NCBI GenBank assembly: GCA_900079695.1
Contig: LT599022.1
Coordinates: 958,287 to 1,022,286, forward strand
DNA: 64,000 bases
Reading direction: 5' to 3'
Origin: an uncultured Alphaproteobacteria bacterium
GTDB lineage: Bacteria; Pseudomonadota; Alphaproteobacteria; Rhodospirillales; Rhodospirillaceae
The notes beneath the pieces were generated by a model. The model was not told the origin of the DNA. It ran no database searches and saw only the letters and a program-made list of their open reading frames with translations. Every line of letters begins with the position of its first letter. Position 1 is the first letter of the stretch. Shown here one piece after another: positions 1 to 9,215 of this stretch. A program made the translations under genes and the position numbers.

Positions 1-495
1 GAACCCGAAGTGCTGATGGACGGCAACCACGATCTCGAACGCTGTTTCGCGGTCACCGAGCAAACCCTGCGCGCCACCTTCGCCGAGCTTTCGGCGCAGC
101 GGGTGCTGCTCGAAGGAATGGTGCTGAAGCCCAACATGGTGGTGCCGGGCCTCGCCTGCCCGCACCAGCCGGGAGCCGAGGAGATCGCCGACGCCACCGT
201 CGCCTGCCTGCTGCGCACGGTTCCGGCGGCGGTTCCGGCGGTGGCGTTCCTCTCCGGCGGGCAGAGCGCGGAAGACGCCTCGGCGCGCCTCAACGCGATG
301 AACCTGCGCTACCGCGCCCGCCTGCCGTGGGCGCTCACCTTCTCCTACGCGCGGGCGATCCAGCAGCCGGCGATGGAGCTGTGGCACGGCGACCCGGAAA
401 ACGTGAGCGCCGCCCAGGCCGCCCTCGCCCGCCGCGCCGCCCTCAACCGCGCCGCGCGGCGCGGCGAATACACGCCGGAGATGGAAGCGGCGTAA
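1..495 (+). CDS. class I fructose-bisphosphate aldolase, C-terminal part
   Basis: This is the 3' portion of a gene that begins upstream of the window; the frame is open from base 1 to the TAA at 493-495. The protein would cleave fructose-1,6-bisphosphate to dihydroxyacetone phosphate and glyceraldehyde-3-phosphate in the cytoplasm. The visible part carries the Schiff-base region LEGMVLKPNMV, in which the lysine is the catalytic residue, followed by FLSGGQS and the segment LPWALTFSYARAIQ, all typical of class I aldolases. It ends with the family's usual alanine-rich tail. It converges on the chemoreceptor gene at 499 with only three bases between the stop codons and no obvious terminator. The N-terminal half cannot be assessed. 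Confidence 0.93.
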   Translation, partial: EPEVLMDGNHDLERCFAVTEQTLRATFAELSAQRVLLEGMVLKPNMVVPGLACPHQPGAEEIADATVACLLRTVPAAVPAVAFLSGGQSAEDASARLNAMNLRYRARLPWALTFSYARAIQQPAMELWHGDPENVSAAQAALARRAALNRAARRGEYTPEMEAA

Positions 496-498
496 CGC

Positions 499-2388
499 TC
501 AGATCGCGTAGACGACGCGAAACACCCCCCAGCGCCGCCCGCGCACGCGGATCGGCACGTTGAGGTCCTTGAGCATCGGCATGTTGTCGGGCCCGAGGTC
601 GCGCAGATAGGTTTGCAGCAGATAGGCGCCGTCGGCCGCGGCGGCGGCGCGACCGGTGGCGTCGGTAATCAGGCGGCGCTGACGGCAATGGGTGGCGTTC
701 CACGCCGGATCGTCGCTCTGCGGGTGAGAATAGGCGCGCAGATGGACGCCGAGGTAGCCGTTGCGGTCGATCGCGCAGGCGCCGGAGATGCGCGGATCGG
801 CGGCGGCCACCGGCTCCTGGATCTCGGGCAGGACGCGGTCGGCGTAATCGATGAAGCGGGTGCGATATTGCACTGGATTGGTGCCGGGGATCGGCACGTA
901 GGTTTCGTCGAACAGGTCGTCGAGGGTGAGCGCCCCGGTCGCGAGGCCGGTCTCGAACGCCGCCTCGATCTTGCGCGCCGCGTCGGCGGTAAGGCGGATG
1001 AACGGCCAGTCGAGGGCGTCGGCGCCGCCGAGGAACTCCGCCAGCCGGGCGCGCGCCCCGGCGTCGGGTGGCGAGAGCGACAGCGTCGCCCCCTCCGCGT
1101 CGGCGGCGACGATCTGCGCCGGAATTCGGCCGAGCACGCCGAGATCGAGGTCCCCGCTTCCCCGCTCCGGCAGATCCGCCACGGCGACCCGCGCCCACTC
1201 GGGCGTCAACTCCAGCAACGTCACCGGCCGCTCCGCGCCGTCGAACCGCAGCCCGGCTTCGAGAGGCACGGCAACCCGCGCCACGCCGTCGTCGTCGCGC
1301 GTCACCGCATAGCGCATCACCACCCCGAGGCGGCGTTCGAGATCGGCCAGACTCCTGGCGGTGGCGACGTTCTGATCGCGGGCGGCGGCGGCGGCCTCGC
1401 CGACCGCCTCGGCCTCCGCCGCGATATCGCGCACCGCGCGCGCCGCCTCGGCCGCGCCCGCGGCGGCGGAAGCGGCGCTGCGGCTCATCTCGCCGGTCGC
1501 GGAGGCCTGCTGGCCGACCGCGCCCGCGGCCTCGCGCGAGGTTGCGGCGAGGTCGCCGACGGTGCGGGCGACGCCGCCGATCGCCGTCACCGAACTCGCG
1601 ATCGCCGCCTGGATGTCGGCGATCTGGGTCTGGATCTCGGTGGCGGCTTCGGCGGTCTGGTTGGCGAGGGTGCGCACCTCCGATGCCACCACCGCGAACC
1701 CCTTGCCCGCGTCGCCCGCGCGTGCCGCCTCGATCGTCGCGTTCAACGCCAGCAGGTTGGTCTGCGCGGCGATGCCGCCGATCACGTCGACGACCTTGCG
1801 AATCGCCTCCGAGGCGCGGCTGAGGCCGCCGATCGTTTCGCTCGCCTGCGCGGCTTCGGCCACCGCGGCCTCGGCCATTTCCGTCGAGCGCCCGACGAGA
1901 CCGTCGATCTGCCGGATCGAGGCGGCCATCTGCTCGTTGGCCGCCGCCACCGACTCGACGTCGCGGGTGGCGCGTTCGGAGCTTTCCGCGGCCGCTCCGG
2001 TGAGCCGGGCCATGCGATCGCCGGAGGTCAACAGCGCCTGCAACGAGCCCTGCGCGCGCTCCCCCTGCGCCGAAACCTCGGCCATGCTGCCGCGCAGCAG
2101 ACCGTTGGCGGCGTCGGCGAGCGACAGCAGGCGGCGGCGCCCCTTAAGATTGCGCAGATGCTCGGCGCGGAATTCCGCCGCGTCCTCGCGCGGTTGCGGG
2201 CGCACCACGGCGGGCGCGGCGGCCTTCGCCACGCGCGGTCGCAACAGCGCCGCCCCCAGCAGCGCCGCGGCGATCAGCGCGGCGGCGACGATGCGCCAGT
2301 CCCGCGCCGCCGGGCTCCAGATCAACAAACCGAGCTGCGCCGCGGCGAGACCCGCCGCGACCCACCGAACTCCCCCCCAGGCAGGCAT
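499..2388 (-). CDS. methyl-accepting chemotaxis protein with PilZ-like and C-terminal cytoplasmic domain
   Basis: Chemoreceptor of 629 residues. Two close membrane segments (about 7-24 and 31-49) leave almost no periplasmic loop, so ligand sensing outside the membrane is unlikely. The signalling hairpin tip lies at about 205-240 ([19 protein letters not shown], then [14 protein letters not shown]). After the coiled coil comes a beta-rich stretch at about 370-440 that looks PilZ-like. A C-terminal module from about 465 to the end contains [28 protein letters not shown] and DRNGYLGVH, a block I recall from many Rhodospirillales chemoreceptors where it sits downstream of the signalling domain and is the probable sensor. 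GGAGG lies five bases before the ATG. The PilZ assignment is tentative because the RxxxR signature is not clear. Confidence 0.9.
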   Translation of the reverse strand: MPAWGGVRWVAAGLAAAQLGLLIWSPAARDWRIVAAALIAAALLGAALLRPRVAKAAAPAVVRPQPREDAAEFRAEHLRNLKGRRRLLSLADAANGLLRGSMAEVSAQGERAQGSLQALLTSGDRMARLTGAAAESSERATRDVESVAAANEQMAASIRQIDGLVGRSTEMAEAAVAEAAQASETIGGLSRASEAIRKVVDVIGGIAAQTNLLALNATIEAARAGDAGKGFAVVASEVRTLANQTAEAATEIQTQIADIQAAIASSVTAIGGVARTVGDLAATSREAAGAVGQQASATGEMSRSAASAAAGAAEAARAVRDIAAEAEAVGEAAAAARDQNVATARSLADLERRLGVVMRYAVTRDDDGVARVAVPLEAGLRFDGAERPVTLLELTPEWARVAVADLPERGSGDLDLGVLGRIPAQIVAADAEGATLSLSPPDAGARARLAEFLGGADALDWPFIRLTADAARKIEAAFETGLATGALTLDDLFDETYVPIPGTNPVQYRTRFIDYADRVLPEIQEPVAAADPRISGACAIDRNGYLGVHLRAYSHPQSDDPAWNATHCRQRRLITDATGRAAAAADGAYLLQTYLRDLGPDNMPMLKDLNVPIRVRGRRWGVFRVVYAI

Positions 2389-2495
2389 CGCGACCTCCAG
2401 CGTTGGACTTGCCGAGCCGTTGCGAACCCCCGAACCGAAAAAACTATACGAGCATTTCCACTCCAGGTGAAACCTTTAGGAGATGCGGCGCGCGC

Positions 2496-3998
2496 CTACA
2501 TCGTCGCGCCGAGCACCCAGGGGGCGAACTCGTCCTCGCCGTAGCCGAGGCTTTCGCTCGCGCTCGGCTCGCCCGAGGCGGTGGCGAGGATGCGCGCGAA
2601 GATCCGCCGCCCGACCTGCTCCACGGTTTCGTGGCCGTCGAGGATGGAGCCGCAGTCGATGTCCATGTCCTCGCGCATCCGCTCCCACAGCGGGGTGTTG
2701 GTGGCGAGCTTGAGGCTCGGCGCGGGCTTGCAGCCGAAGCACGACCCGCGCCCGGTGGTGAAGCAGATCAGGTTCGCGCCGCCCGCCACCTGGCCGGTCG
2801 CCGACACCGGGTCGTAGCCGGGGGTATCCATGAACACGAACCCTCGGGTCGTCACCGGCTCGGCGTAGGCGTAGACCGCCGACAGCGGCTGAGTGCCGCC
2901 CTTCGCCACCGCGCCGAGGGATTTTTCGAGAATCGTGGTGAGGCCGCCCTTCTTGTTGCCGGGCGAGGGGTTGTTGTCGAGGTTCTGGCCGTTCCGCGCG
3001 GTGTATTCGTCCCACCACGCGAGCCGCGCCTTCAACGCCTCGGCCACCTCCGGCGCGGCGGCGCGGGAGAGCAGCATGTTCTCGGCGCCGTAGATTTCCG
3101 GGGTTTCGCTCAGAATCGCGGCACCGCCGTGCGCCACCAGCAGGTCGGCGGCGACGCCGAGCGCGGGATTGGCCGAGAGCGCCGAGAAGCCGTCGGACCC
3201 GCCGCATTGCAGGCCGAGGGTGAGGTGCGAGGCGGGCAGCTCGACGCGGACGTCGCGGTCGGCGAGGTCGAGCATCTCGCGCACGATCGCCTCACCCGCG
3301 CGCACCGTGGCCGAAGTGCCGCCGGTCTCCTGGATGGTGAGCACCCGCAGGCGGTCGGAGAGCGTCAGCCCCTCCTCGGCGAGCAGGCGGTCCGGCTGGT
3401 TCATCTCGCAGCCGAGGCCGACCAGCAGCACGCCCGCGAAGTTGGCATGGCGGATGTAGCCCGCGGTGGTGCGGCGCAGCACGTCCATCGCCTCGCCCTC
3501 GGTCTGCATGCCGCAGCCGGTGCGGTGGGTGAGCGCGACCACGCCATCGACGTTCGGCCATTTCTCCATCGCCGCGCCGCGGAAACGGTCGGCGATCAGG
3601 CGCGCCACGGTTGCGGAGCAGTTGACGGTGGTGAGAATGCCGATGTAGTTGCGAGTCGCGCCCCGGCCGTCGGCGCGCAGATAGCCCTTGAAGGTCGCCG
3701 CCCCACCCGGGAGCGCGGGCGGCGCGCGGCGGGCGGCGGCGGGCAACGGCATCCCCGCCTGGAAGCCGAGATTGTGGACGTGGACATGCTCGCCCGGCGC
3801 GATGTCGGCGAGCGCGACGCCGATCGACTGGGCGAACTTCGCCACCGCTTCGCCTTGCTTCACCGCCTTCACCGCGACCTTGTGCCCGGCGGGAATCGGC
3901 TGACGCGCCACCACGCCGTCGGCCACCGTCTCGCCCGGCGCGAGATCCGTCATCGCCACCGCCACGTCGTCGTCGGGATGAATCCGCAACACCCGCAT
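2496..3998 (-). CDS. uxaA: altronate dehydratase (UxaA family)
   Basis: 500-residue protein. UxaA removes water from D-altronate to give 2-keto-3-deoxy-D-gluconate in the galacturonate branch of hexuronate catabolism. It shows the family's two-part layout: an N-terminal SAF-like domain (MRVLRIHPDDDVAVA to VHVHNLGF, about 1-90) and the large catalytic domain with GYLRADGRGATRNYIGI, THRTGCGM, GLGCEMNQ, GLQCGGSDGFSA and the cysteine-containing TTGRGSCFGCKP segment. A start at 4040 in the same frame is possible, but ATG at 3998 begins at the family's normal N-terminus, has AGGA upstream and leaves the palindrome at 4028-4048 outside the gene. It is divergent from the GntR gene and uxaC, which suggests shared control. 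Confidence 0.93.
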   Translation of the reverse strand: MRVLRIHPDDDVAVAMTDLAPGETVADGVVARQPIPAGHKVAVKAVKQGEAVAKFAQSIGVALADIAPGEHVHVHNLGFQAGMPLPAAARRAPPALPGGAATFKGYLRADGRGATRNYIGILTTVNCSATVARLIADRFRGAAMEKWPNVDGVVALTHRTGCGMQTEGEAMDVLRRTTAGYIRHANFAGVLLVGLGCEMNQPDRLLAEEGLTLSDRLRVLTIQETGGTSATVRAGEAIVREMLDLADRDVRVELPASHLTLGLQCGGSDGFSALSANPALGVAADLLVAHGGAAILSETPEIYGAENMLLSRAAAPEVAEALKARLAWWDEYTARNGQNLDNNPSPGNKKGGLTTILEKSLGAVAKGGTQPLSAVYAYAEPVTTRGFVFMDTPGYDPVSATGQVAGGANLICFTTGRGSCFGCKPAPSLKLATNTPLWERMREDMDIDCGSILDGHETVEQVGRRIFARILATASGEPSASESLGYGEDEFAPWVLGATM

Positions 3999-4027
3999 AA
4001 TCGTCCGTCCTATCCAGAGTGGTAGAT

Positions 4028-4048
4028 TTGGTAAGGCCACTTTACCAA
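4028..4048. promoter_or_regulatory. putative GntR/FCD operator between uxaA and the GntR gene
   Basis: Perfect inverted repeat TTGGTAA-N7-TTACCAA in the 127-base gap between divergent uxaA and the GntR regulator, with a further TGGTA half-site at 4020-4024. TGGTA/TACCA arms are the form bound by FadR-subfamily (FCD) GntR regulators such as UxuR and ExuR. The obvious candidate ligand is the neighbouring regulator at 4126. Confidence 0.65.
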
Positions 4049-4125
4049 TTGACCGCCCGAACGCCCAAGGAGTATTTTCCGCCCAGTGGTTCGCGTTTCA
4101 CGTTGCAACCTCGGCGGTAGCGGGC

Positions 4126-4830
4126 ATGCCCTTTCAACCGATCGTTTCCCAGCGTCTCTACCAACAGGTCGCCAACCAGATCGGCGATCTGATCCGCTCC
4201 GGCGAGTTCGTCGCCGGACAGCGGCTGCCGCCCGAGCGCGACCTCGCGCGGAAGCTCGGCGCGAGCCGCCCGGTGGTGCGCGAGGCCCTGGTGGCGCTCG
4301 AAATCGCCGGTCTGGTCGAGGTGCGCGGCGGCTCCGGCTCCTACGTCAAGGAACTGGGCGAACTCGTCACCGAAGGGCCGGACGCCGGACCGAGCCCCTT
4401 CGAACTGGTGTCGGCGCGGATGCTGATCGAGGGGGAGACCGCGTTCGTCGCCGCCTCCGAGGCCACCGACGCGGAGCTCGCGGGCATCGTCGAGACGATG
4501 GAGACGATGCGCGCGTTGATGGCCGCGGGCGAGCCCACCTTCGAGACCGACCGCCTGTTCCACGCCCGGATCGCCGCGGCCACCCACAACACCGTGCTGC
4601 CGCCGATCGTCGTCGGCCTGTGGGACGGCCAGTTCGCGCCGATGTTCGAGGCGCTGAGCCACCGCACCCGCCTGCAGGAGAACCAGCGCGCGACGATGCG
4701 CGACCACGGCCGCGTGATCGAGGCGCTGCTGCGCCACGACGGCCCCGGCGCGCGCCAGGCGATGCGCGCCCACCTCGCCGAGGTGATGCGCGTGCTGATG
4801 CGCGATTACGACGCCGACCCCAGCGACTGA
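4126..4830 (+). CDS. GntR-family (FadR/FCD) transcriptional regulator, probable hexuronate repressor
   Basis: 234 residues. The N-terminal winged helix-turn-helix runs from about 5 to 75 (YQQVANQIGDLIRSGEF, RLPPERDLARKLGASRPVVREAL, GSGSYV), which is the GntR signature. The all-helical FCD effector domain follows at about 90-225, with metal/ligand residues likely in DRLFHARIA, HRTRLQEN and DHGRVIEALL. UxuR and ExuR, which sense fructuronate or uronates, belong to this subgroup. It lies immediately upstream of uxaC (13 bases apart) and divergent from uxaA, so it probably controls both directions through the palindrome at 4028-4048. Repression with uronate-derived induction is inference from family and context. 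Confidence 0.9.
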   Translation: MPFQPIVSQRLYQQVANQIGDLIRSGEFVAGQRLPPERDLARKLGASRPVVREALVALEIAGLVEVRGGSGSYVKELGELVTEGPDAGPSPFELVSARMLIEGETAFVAASEATDAELAGIVETMETMRALMAAGEPTFETDRLFHARIAAATHNTVLPPIVVGLWDGQFAPMFEALSHRTRLQENQRATMRDHGRVIEALLRHDGPGARQAMRAHLAEVMRVLMRDYDADPSD

Positions 4831-4843
4831 AAGGGACACAGGG

Positions 4844-6244
4844 ATGTTGCATCCGGACCGACTGTTGCCGAGCGACCCGAGCCAGCGCGACGTCGCGCGC
4901 AGACTCTACGCCGCGATCAAGGACCTCCCCATCGTCAGCCCCCACGGGCACACCGACCCCTCGTGGTTTTCGGAGAACCAGCCCTTCCCCGACCCGGCGA
5001 CGCTGTTCGTGAAGCCCGACCACTACGTCTTCCGCATGCTCTACAGCCAGGGCGTGAAGCTCGAGGACCTCGGCGTGCCGCGCGCCGACGGCGGCGCGGT
5101 GGAGACCGACAACCGCAAGATCTGGCGGCTGTTCGCGAAACACTGGCACCTGTTCCGCGGCACCCCCAGCCGGATCTGGCTGGAACACAGCCTGGAGCAC
5201 GTCTTCGGCGTCACCGAGCGCCTCTCCGAGGCCACCGCCGACGCGATCTACGACCGCGTCGACGCCTGCCTCAAACGCCCCGAATTCCGGCCGCGGGCGC
5301 TGTTCGAGCGCTTCAACATCGAGGTGCTGGCGACCACCGAGTCGCCCCTCGACTCCCTGCCCCACCACGCGGCGCTCAAGGCCGGCGGCTGGGGCGGCCG
5401 GGTGATCACCACCTTCCGCCCCGATCCGGTGGTCGACCCGGAGTTCGAGGGCTTCGCCGCCAATCTCGACGCCCTCGCCGCGATCTCGGGCGAGGATACC
5501 GGCTCGTGGAAGGGCTACCTGCGGGCGCTGATGGCCCGCCGCGCGTTCTTCAAGAGCATGGGCGCGACCGCCACCGACCACGGCCACCCCTCCGCCGCCA
5601 CCGCCGATCTTTCGCAGGCCGAGGCCGAGGCGCTCTACGCCAGGGCGCGCAAGGGTGCCCTCGGCCCCGCCGAGTCCGAAGTCTTCCGCGGCCAGATGCT
5701 CACCGAAATGGCGCGGATGAGCCTGGAGGACGGGCTGGTGATGCAGATCCACCCCGGCGCGCTGCGCAACCACAACCCCGAAGTGTTCGCACGGTTCGGC
5801 CGCGACAAGGGCGCGGACATTCCGGTGCAGGCGGAATACGTCCGGGCGCTGAAGCCGCTGCTCGACCGCTTCGGCAACGAGCCGAACCTCACGGTGATCC
5901 TCTTCACCCTCGACGAGACGGTCTACAGCCGCGAGCTCGCGACCCTCGCCGGGCACTATCCGATCCTCCGCCTCGGCCCGCCGTGGTGGTTCCTCGACAG
6001 CCCCGAGGGGATGCGGCGCTTCCGCGAGACCGCCACCGAGACCGCCGGATTCTACAACACCGTCGGCTTCAACGACGACACCCGCGCATTCTGTTCGATC
6101 CCCGCCCGCCACGACGTCGCGCGGCGGATCGACTGCGGCTTCCTCGGCCGCCTGGTCGCCGAACACCGCCTCGACGAGGACGAGGCCTTCGAGGTGGCCC
6201 GGGAGCTGGCTTACGGTTTGGTGAAAAACGCATACAGGTTGTAG
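4844..6244 (+). CDS. uxaC: uronate (glucuronate/galacturonate) isomerase
   Basis: 466 residues, the usual UxaC length of about 470. UxaC isomerises D-glucuronate to D-fructuronate and D-galacturonate to D-tagaturonate in the cytoplasm. It belongs to the amidohydrolase-like superfamily. The metal-binding HGHTDPSWF lies near residue 31, and DHYVFRMLYSQGV, LATTESPLDSLPHH, FRPDPVVDP and the C-terminal GFNDDTRAFCSIPARHDVARRIDC are all recognisable. AGGG is close to the ATG, after the GntR stop at 4830. It feeds both the altronate branch (uxaA) and the mannonate branch (the dehydrogenase at 9216 and the dehydratase at 15418). Confidence 0.96.
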   Translation: MLHPDRLLPSDPSQRDVARRLYAAIKDLPIVSPHGHTDPSWFSENQPFPDPATLFVKPDHYVFRMLYSQGVKLEDLGVPRADGGAVETDNRKIWRLFAKHWHLFRGTPSRIWLEHSLEHVFGVTERLSEATADAIYDRVDACLKRPEFRPRALFERFNIEVLATTESPLDSLPHHAALKAGGWGGRVITTFRPDPVVDPEFEGFAANLDALAAISGEDTGSWKGYLRALMARRAFFKSMGATATDHGHPSAATADLSQAEAEALYARARKGALGPAESEVFRGQMLTEMARMSLEDGLVMQIHPGALRNHNPEVFARFGRDKGADIPVQAEYVRALKPLLDRFGNEPNLTVILFTLDETVYSRELATLAGHYPILRLGPPWWFLDSPEGMRRFRETATETAGFYNTVGFNDDTRAFCSIPARHDVARRIDCGFLGRLVAEHRLDEDEAFEVARELAYGLVKNAYRL

Positions 6245-6297
6245 GTTTCTACCCGCAGTAGAGTTTGCCCAAACACAATAAGCAGGGAGTAGCGACT

Positions 6298-7293
6298 ATG
6301 ATCCGCTTCAACGCCAAGGCCCTCGCCACCACCGCGCTCGTGGCGGTCGCGGTGCTCGGCTCCGCCTCCGCGGCTTCCGCCGCCGACAAGATCGTATTCC
6401 GCAGCGCCGACACCCACGTCGCCGACTATCCGACCGTCAAGGCGGTGGAATACATGAGCGAGATCCTCGCCAAGGAGACCAACGGCCGCCTGTCGATCAA
6501 GGTGTTCCCGGCGTCGCAATTGGGCGAGGAGAAGGACACCATCGAGCAGACCCAGCTCGGCGTGCTCGACCTCAACCGCGTCAACCTGGTGCCGCTCAAC
6601 AACATCATCCCGCTCACCCAGGTTCCGTCGCTGCCGTTCCTGTTCACGTCGGTCGAGCACGCCCAGCGCGTTCTCGACGGCCCGATCGGCGACGAGATCC
6701 TCGCCTCCTTCGCCGACAAGGACCTGATCGGCCTCGCCTTCTACGACTCCGGCGCGCGCAGCTTCTACAACATGAAGAAGCCGATCCACACGCCCGACGA
6801 CATGAAGGGGATGAAGATCCGCGTCCAGCAATCCGACCTGATGGTGGGGATGGTCCGGGCGCTCGGCGCCAACGCCACGCCGATGCCGTTCGGCGAGGTC
6901 TACAGCGGCCTCCAGACCGGCGCGATCGACGGCGCCGAGAATAATTGGCCGAGCTACTACTCGACCCGCCACTTCGAAGTCGCGAAGTACTACTCGCTCA
7001 CCCAGCACCTGATGGTGCCCGAAGCGCTGATGATGTCCAAGAAGACCTGGGACAAGCTCTCGAAGGACGACCAGAAGCTCGTCCGCGACGCCGCCAAGAA
7101 ATCGGCGCTGAAGATGCACGAGCTGTGGGCGGCGATGGAGAAGGTCGCCCACGAGGCGGTGACCAAGGGCGGCTCGCAGATCAACGAAGTCGACAAGGCG
7201 CCCTTCATCAAGGCGATGCAGCCGGTCTACGACCAGTTCGTGACCGATCCGAAGATGAAGGACATGGTCGCGCGCATCCGCGCCACCAAGTGA
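6298..7293 (+). CDS. TRAP transporter substrate-binding protein (DctP family), first copy
   Basis: 331-residue periplasmic receptor of a tripartite (TRAP) importer. It has a Sec signal peptide (lysine at 5, hydrophobic core about 7-20, cleavage probably after ASAASA) and DctP-family segments: SQLGEEKDTIEQTQLGVLD, MKGMKIRVQQSDLMVGMVRALGANATPMPFGEVYSGLQTGAIDGAENN. The conserved arginine in KIRV and the IDGAENN motif contact carboxylate ligands in this family. The ATG at 6298 has AGGGAG upstream; an earlier in-frame ATG at 6265 would add 11 residues before the signal peptide and lacks a good ribosome site. Its place between uxaC and the reductase gene points to a uronate or aldonate ligand. Confidence 0.93.
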   Translation: MIRFNAKALATTALVAVAVLGSASAASAADKIVFRSADTHVADYPTVKAVEYMSEILAKETNGRLSIKVFPASQLGEEKDTIEQTQLGVLDLNRVNLVPLNNIIPLTQVPSLPFLFTSVEHAQRVLDGPIGDEILASFADKDLIGLAFYDSGARSFYNMKKPIHTPDDMKGMKIRVQQSDLMVGMVRALGANATPMPFGEVYSGLQTGAIDGAENNWPSYYSTRHFEVAKYYSLTQHLMVPEALMMSKKTWDKLSKDDQKLVRDAAKKSALKMHELWAAMEKVAHEAVTKGGSQINEVDKAPFIKAMQPVYDQFVTDPKMKDMVARIRATK

Positions 7294-7302
7294 TCCGGTT
7301 CG

Positions 7303-7330
7303 CGCGGGGTCCGGCCTTCCGGACCCCGCG
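7303..7330 (+). terminator. intercistronic hairpin after the first TRAP receptor gene
   Basis: Perfect 12-base-pair stem (7303-7314 with 7319-7330, loop CCTT) between the receptor and small-permease genes, without a T-run. Such hairpins stabilise the upstream mRNA or cause partial termination, so that the binding protein is made in excess over the membrane subunits. Confidence 0.65.
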
Positions 7331-7363
7331 CTCCCCATCCACCCTGACCGGAGCGCCCTTGCC

Positions 7364-7912
7364 ATGCGTGCTGCGTTCGAATCCTTCTCCCGCCTGCTCG
7401 ACACCTTCTGCAAGGCGATCCTCTGGCTGTCCGGGGCCGGATTGTTCCTCATGACGATGACGGTCGCCTGGCAGGTCTGGGGCCGGTTCGTCATCAACGA
7501 TTCCCCGGTATGGACCGAGCCGACCTCGCTGCTGCTGATGCTGTGGTTCATCCTCCTCGCCGCCGCGGTGGGGGTGCGCCAGCGCTTTCACCTGAGCCTC
7601 GACCTCTTCCGCATGCTGATGCCGCCGATGGTGAAGCTCGTCCTGGACGCGCTCGCCTTCATCGCGGTCGGCGCGTTCGGCGCGGGCATGGCCTGGTACA
7701 CCCGCGACCTGATCGCCCAGACCTGGCCGGTGAGCACCCCCGGCCTCGGCGTCCCGCAAGGACTCAGCTACCTGCCGGTGTCGCTGGCGGGCGGCATGAT
7801 CGTGCTGTTCTCGATCGAGCATCTGATCCGGCTGGCTTTCGTCTTCGCCGACGAGAAGCGCTCCGCGGCCGACGTCGCGCGCCTCGCCGCGCTCGAAAAG
7901 CCGAACGACTGA
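7364..7912 (+). CDS. TRAP transporter small permease (DctQ family), first copy
   Basis: 182 residues with four predicted membrane helices (about 18-40, 50-72, 88-110 and 135-155), the standard DctQ topology. TLFCKAILWLSGAGLF and the WQVWGRFVIN / WTEPTSLLLMLWF segment match the family. DctQ joins the large DctM subunit to form the sodium-coupled membrane part of the transporter. It lies 70 bases downstream of the receptor, beyond a strong hairpin, and 13 bases before dctM, so all three are one operon. Confidence 0.9.
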   Translation: MRAAFESFSRLLDTFCKAILWLSGAGLFLMTMTVAWQVWGRFVINDSPVWTEPTSLLLMLWFILLAAAVGVRQRFHLSLDLFRMLMPPMVKLVLDALAFIAVGAFGAGMAWYTRDLIAQTWPVSTPGLGVPQGLSYLPVSLAGGMIVLFSIEHLIRLAFVFADEKRSAADVARLAALEKPND

Positions 7913-7925
7913 AGGAACCGGAATC

Positions 7926-9209
7926 ATGGAATACTGGGTACTTTTCGGATCCTTCGCGGTCCTTCTGGTGATCGGCGTGCCGGTGGCGTTCTCGCTCGGC
8001 ATCTCCTCGCTCGCTGCGGTCATCTACCTCGGCATGCCGCCGCTGATCGTGTTCCAGCGCATGGCCGCGGGCATGAACGTGTTCGCGCTGATGGCGATCC
8101 CGTTCTTCATCTACGGCGGCGAGCTGATGCTGCACGGCGCGATCGCCGAACGCCTGGTGCGGTTCGCCGCCGGGCTGCTCGGCCACCGGAAGGGCGGCCT
8201 CGGCCTCGTCAACGTGATGGCGAGCGTGTTCTTCGGCGGCGTCTCGGGCTCGGCGGTGGCGGATGCCTCGGCGGTCGGCTCGATCATGATCCCGCAGATG
8301 GAAAAACGCGGCTACGACAAGGACTATTCGGTCAACATCACCGTCACCGCGGCGATCATCGCGCTGATGATTCCGCCCAGCCACAACATGATCATCTATT
8401 CGATCTCGGCGGGTGGCACGATCTCGATCGCCGACCTCTTCACCGCGGGCATCCTGCCCGGCCTGCTGCTCGCGATCCTGCTGATGCTCGCCGCCTATTA
8501 CGTGGCGCGCCGCAAGGGCTACCCCGCCGAACCGTTCCCGGGCATGTCGCGGGTGGTGCAGCTGTTCCTCAACGCGCTGCCCGGTCTGTTCCTGGTGCTG
8601 ATCATCGTCGGCGGCGTGCGGTCGGGCATCTTCACCGCCACCGAAAGCTCGATGATCGCGGTGATCTACGCCCTGCTCGTCACCCTGCTCGCCTACCGCA
8701 CCCTCAACTGGGAAACCTTCACCAAGGCCACCATCGGCGCGGTCAAGACCACCGCGATGGTGCTGATGGTGATCGGCGCGGCGAGTTCGTTCGGCTGGCT
8801 CCTGGCGCTGATGCAGGTGCCGCAGGCGATGATCGTGGCGATGCGGGCGGTCTCCGACAATCCCTACGTGATCTTCCTGCTGCTCAACGTGATCCTGCTG
8901 TTCCTCGGCTGCTTCATGGACATGTCGCCGCTGATCATCATCTGCACGCCGATCTTCCTGCCGGTGGTGAAGGCGTTCGGCATGGATCCGGTCCACTTCG
9001 GCGTGATCCTGATCCTCAATCTCGGCATCGGCCTCTGCACCCCGCCGGTCGGCTCGGTGCTGTTCGTCGGCTGCGCCGTCGGCGAAATTCCGCTGATGAA
9101 GACGGTGCGGACGATCTGGCCGTTCTACGGGGCTTGCTTCGTCACCCTGATGCTGGTGACCTATATCCCGCAGATTTCCCTGTTCCTCCCCCACCTTCTG
9201 GCGAAGTGA
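7926..9209 (+). CDS. TRAP transporter large permease (DctM family), first copy
   Basis: 427 residues with about a dozen hydrophobic segments. DctM is the main translocating subunit of TRAP importers. Diagnostic segments include the N-terminal LLVIGVPVAFSLGISS, VNVMASVFFGGVSGSAVADASAVGSIMIPQM and, in the second half, LILNLGIGLCTPPVGSVLFVGCAV, which carry the inverted-repeat hairpins of the family. The length is normal. Its stop is six bases before the ATG of the dehydrogenase at 9216, which ties transport to catabolism in one transcript. Confidence 0.95.
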   Translation: MEYWVLFGSFAVLLVIGVPVAFSLGISSLAAVIYLGMPPLIVFQRMAAGMNVFALMAIPFFIYGGELMLHGAIAERLVRFAAGLLGHRKGGLGLVNVMASVFFGGVSGSAVADASAVGSIMIPQMEKRGYDKDYSVNITVTAAIIALMIPPSHNMIIYSISAGGTISIADLFTAGILPGLLLAILLMLAAYYVARRKGYPAEPFPGMSRVVQLFLNALPGLFLVLIIVGGVRSGIFTATESSMIAVIYALLVTLLAYRTLNWETFTKATIGAVKTTAMVLMVIGAASSFGWLLALMQVPQAMIVAMRAVSDNPYVIFLLLNVILLFLGCFMDMSPLIIICTPIFLPVVKAFGMDPVHFGVILILNLGIGLCTPPVGSVLFVGCAVGEIPLMKTVRTIWPFYGACFVTLMLVTYIPQISLFLPHLLAK

Positions 9210-9215
9210 GTGGCC

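Noticed and set aside
4367-6166. A 599-residue minus-strand open frame over uxaC and the GntR gene
   Set aside because: Shadow frame of two clearly identified genes; composition typical of GC-rich antisense.
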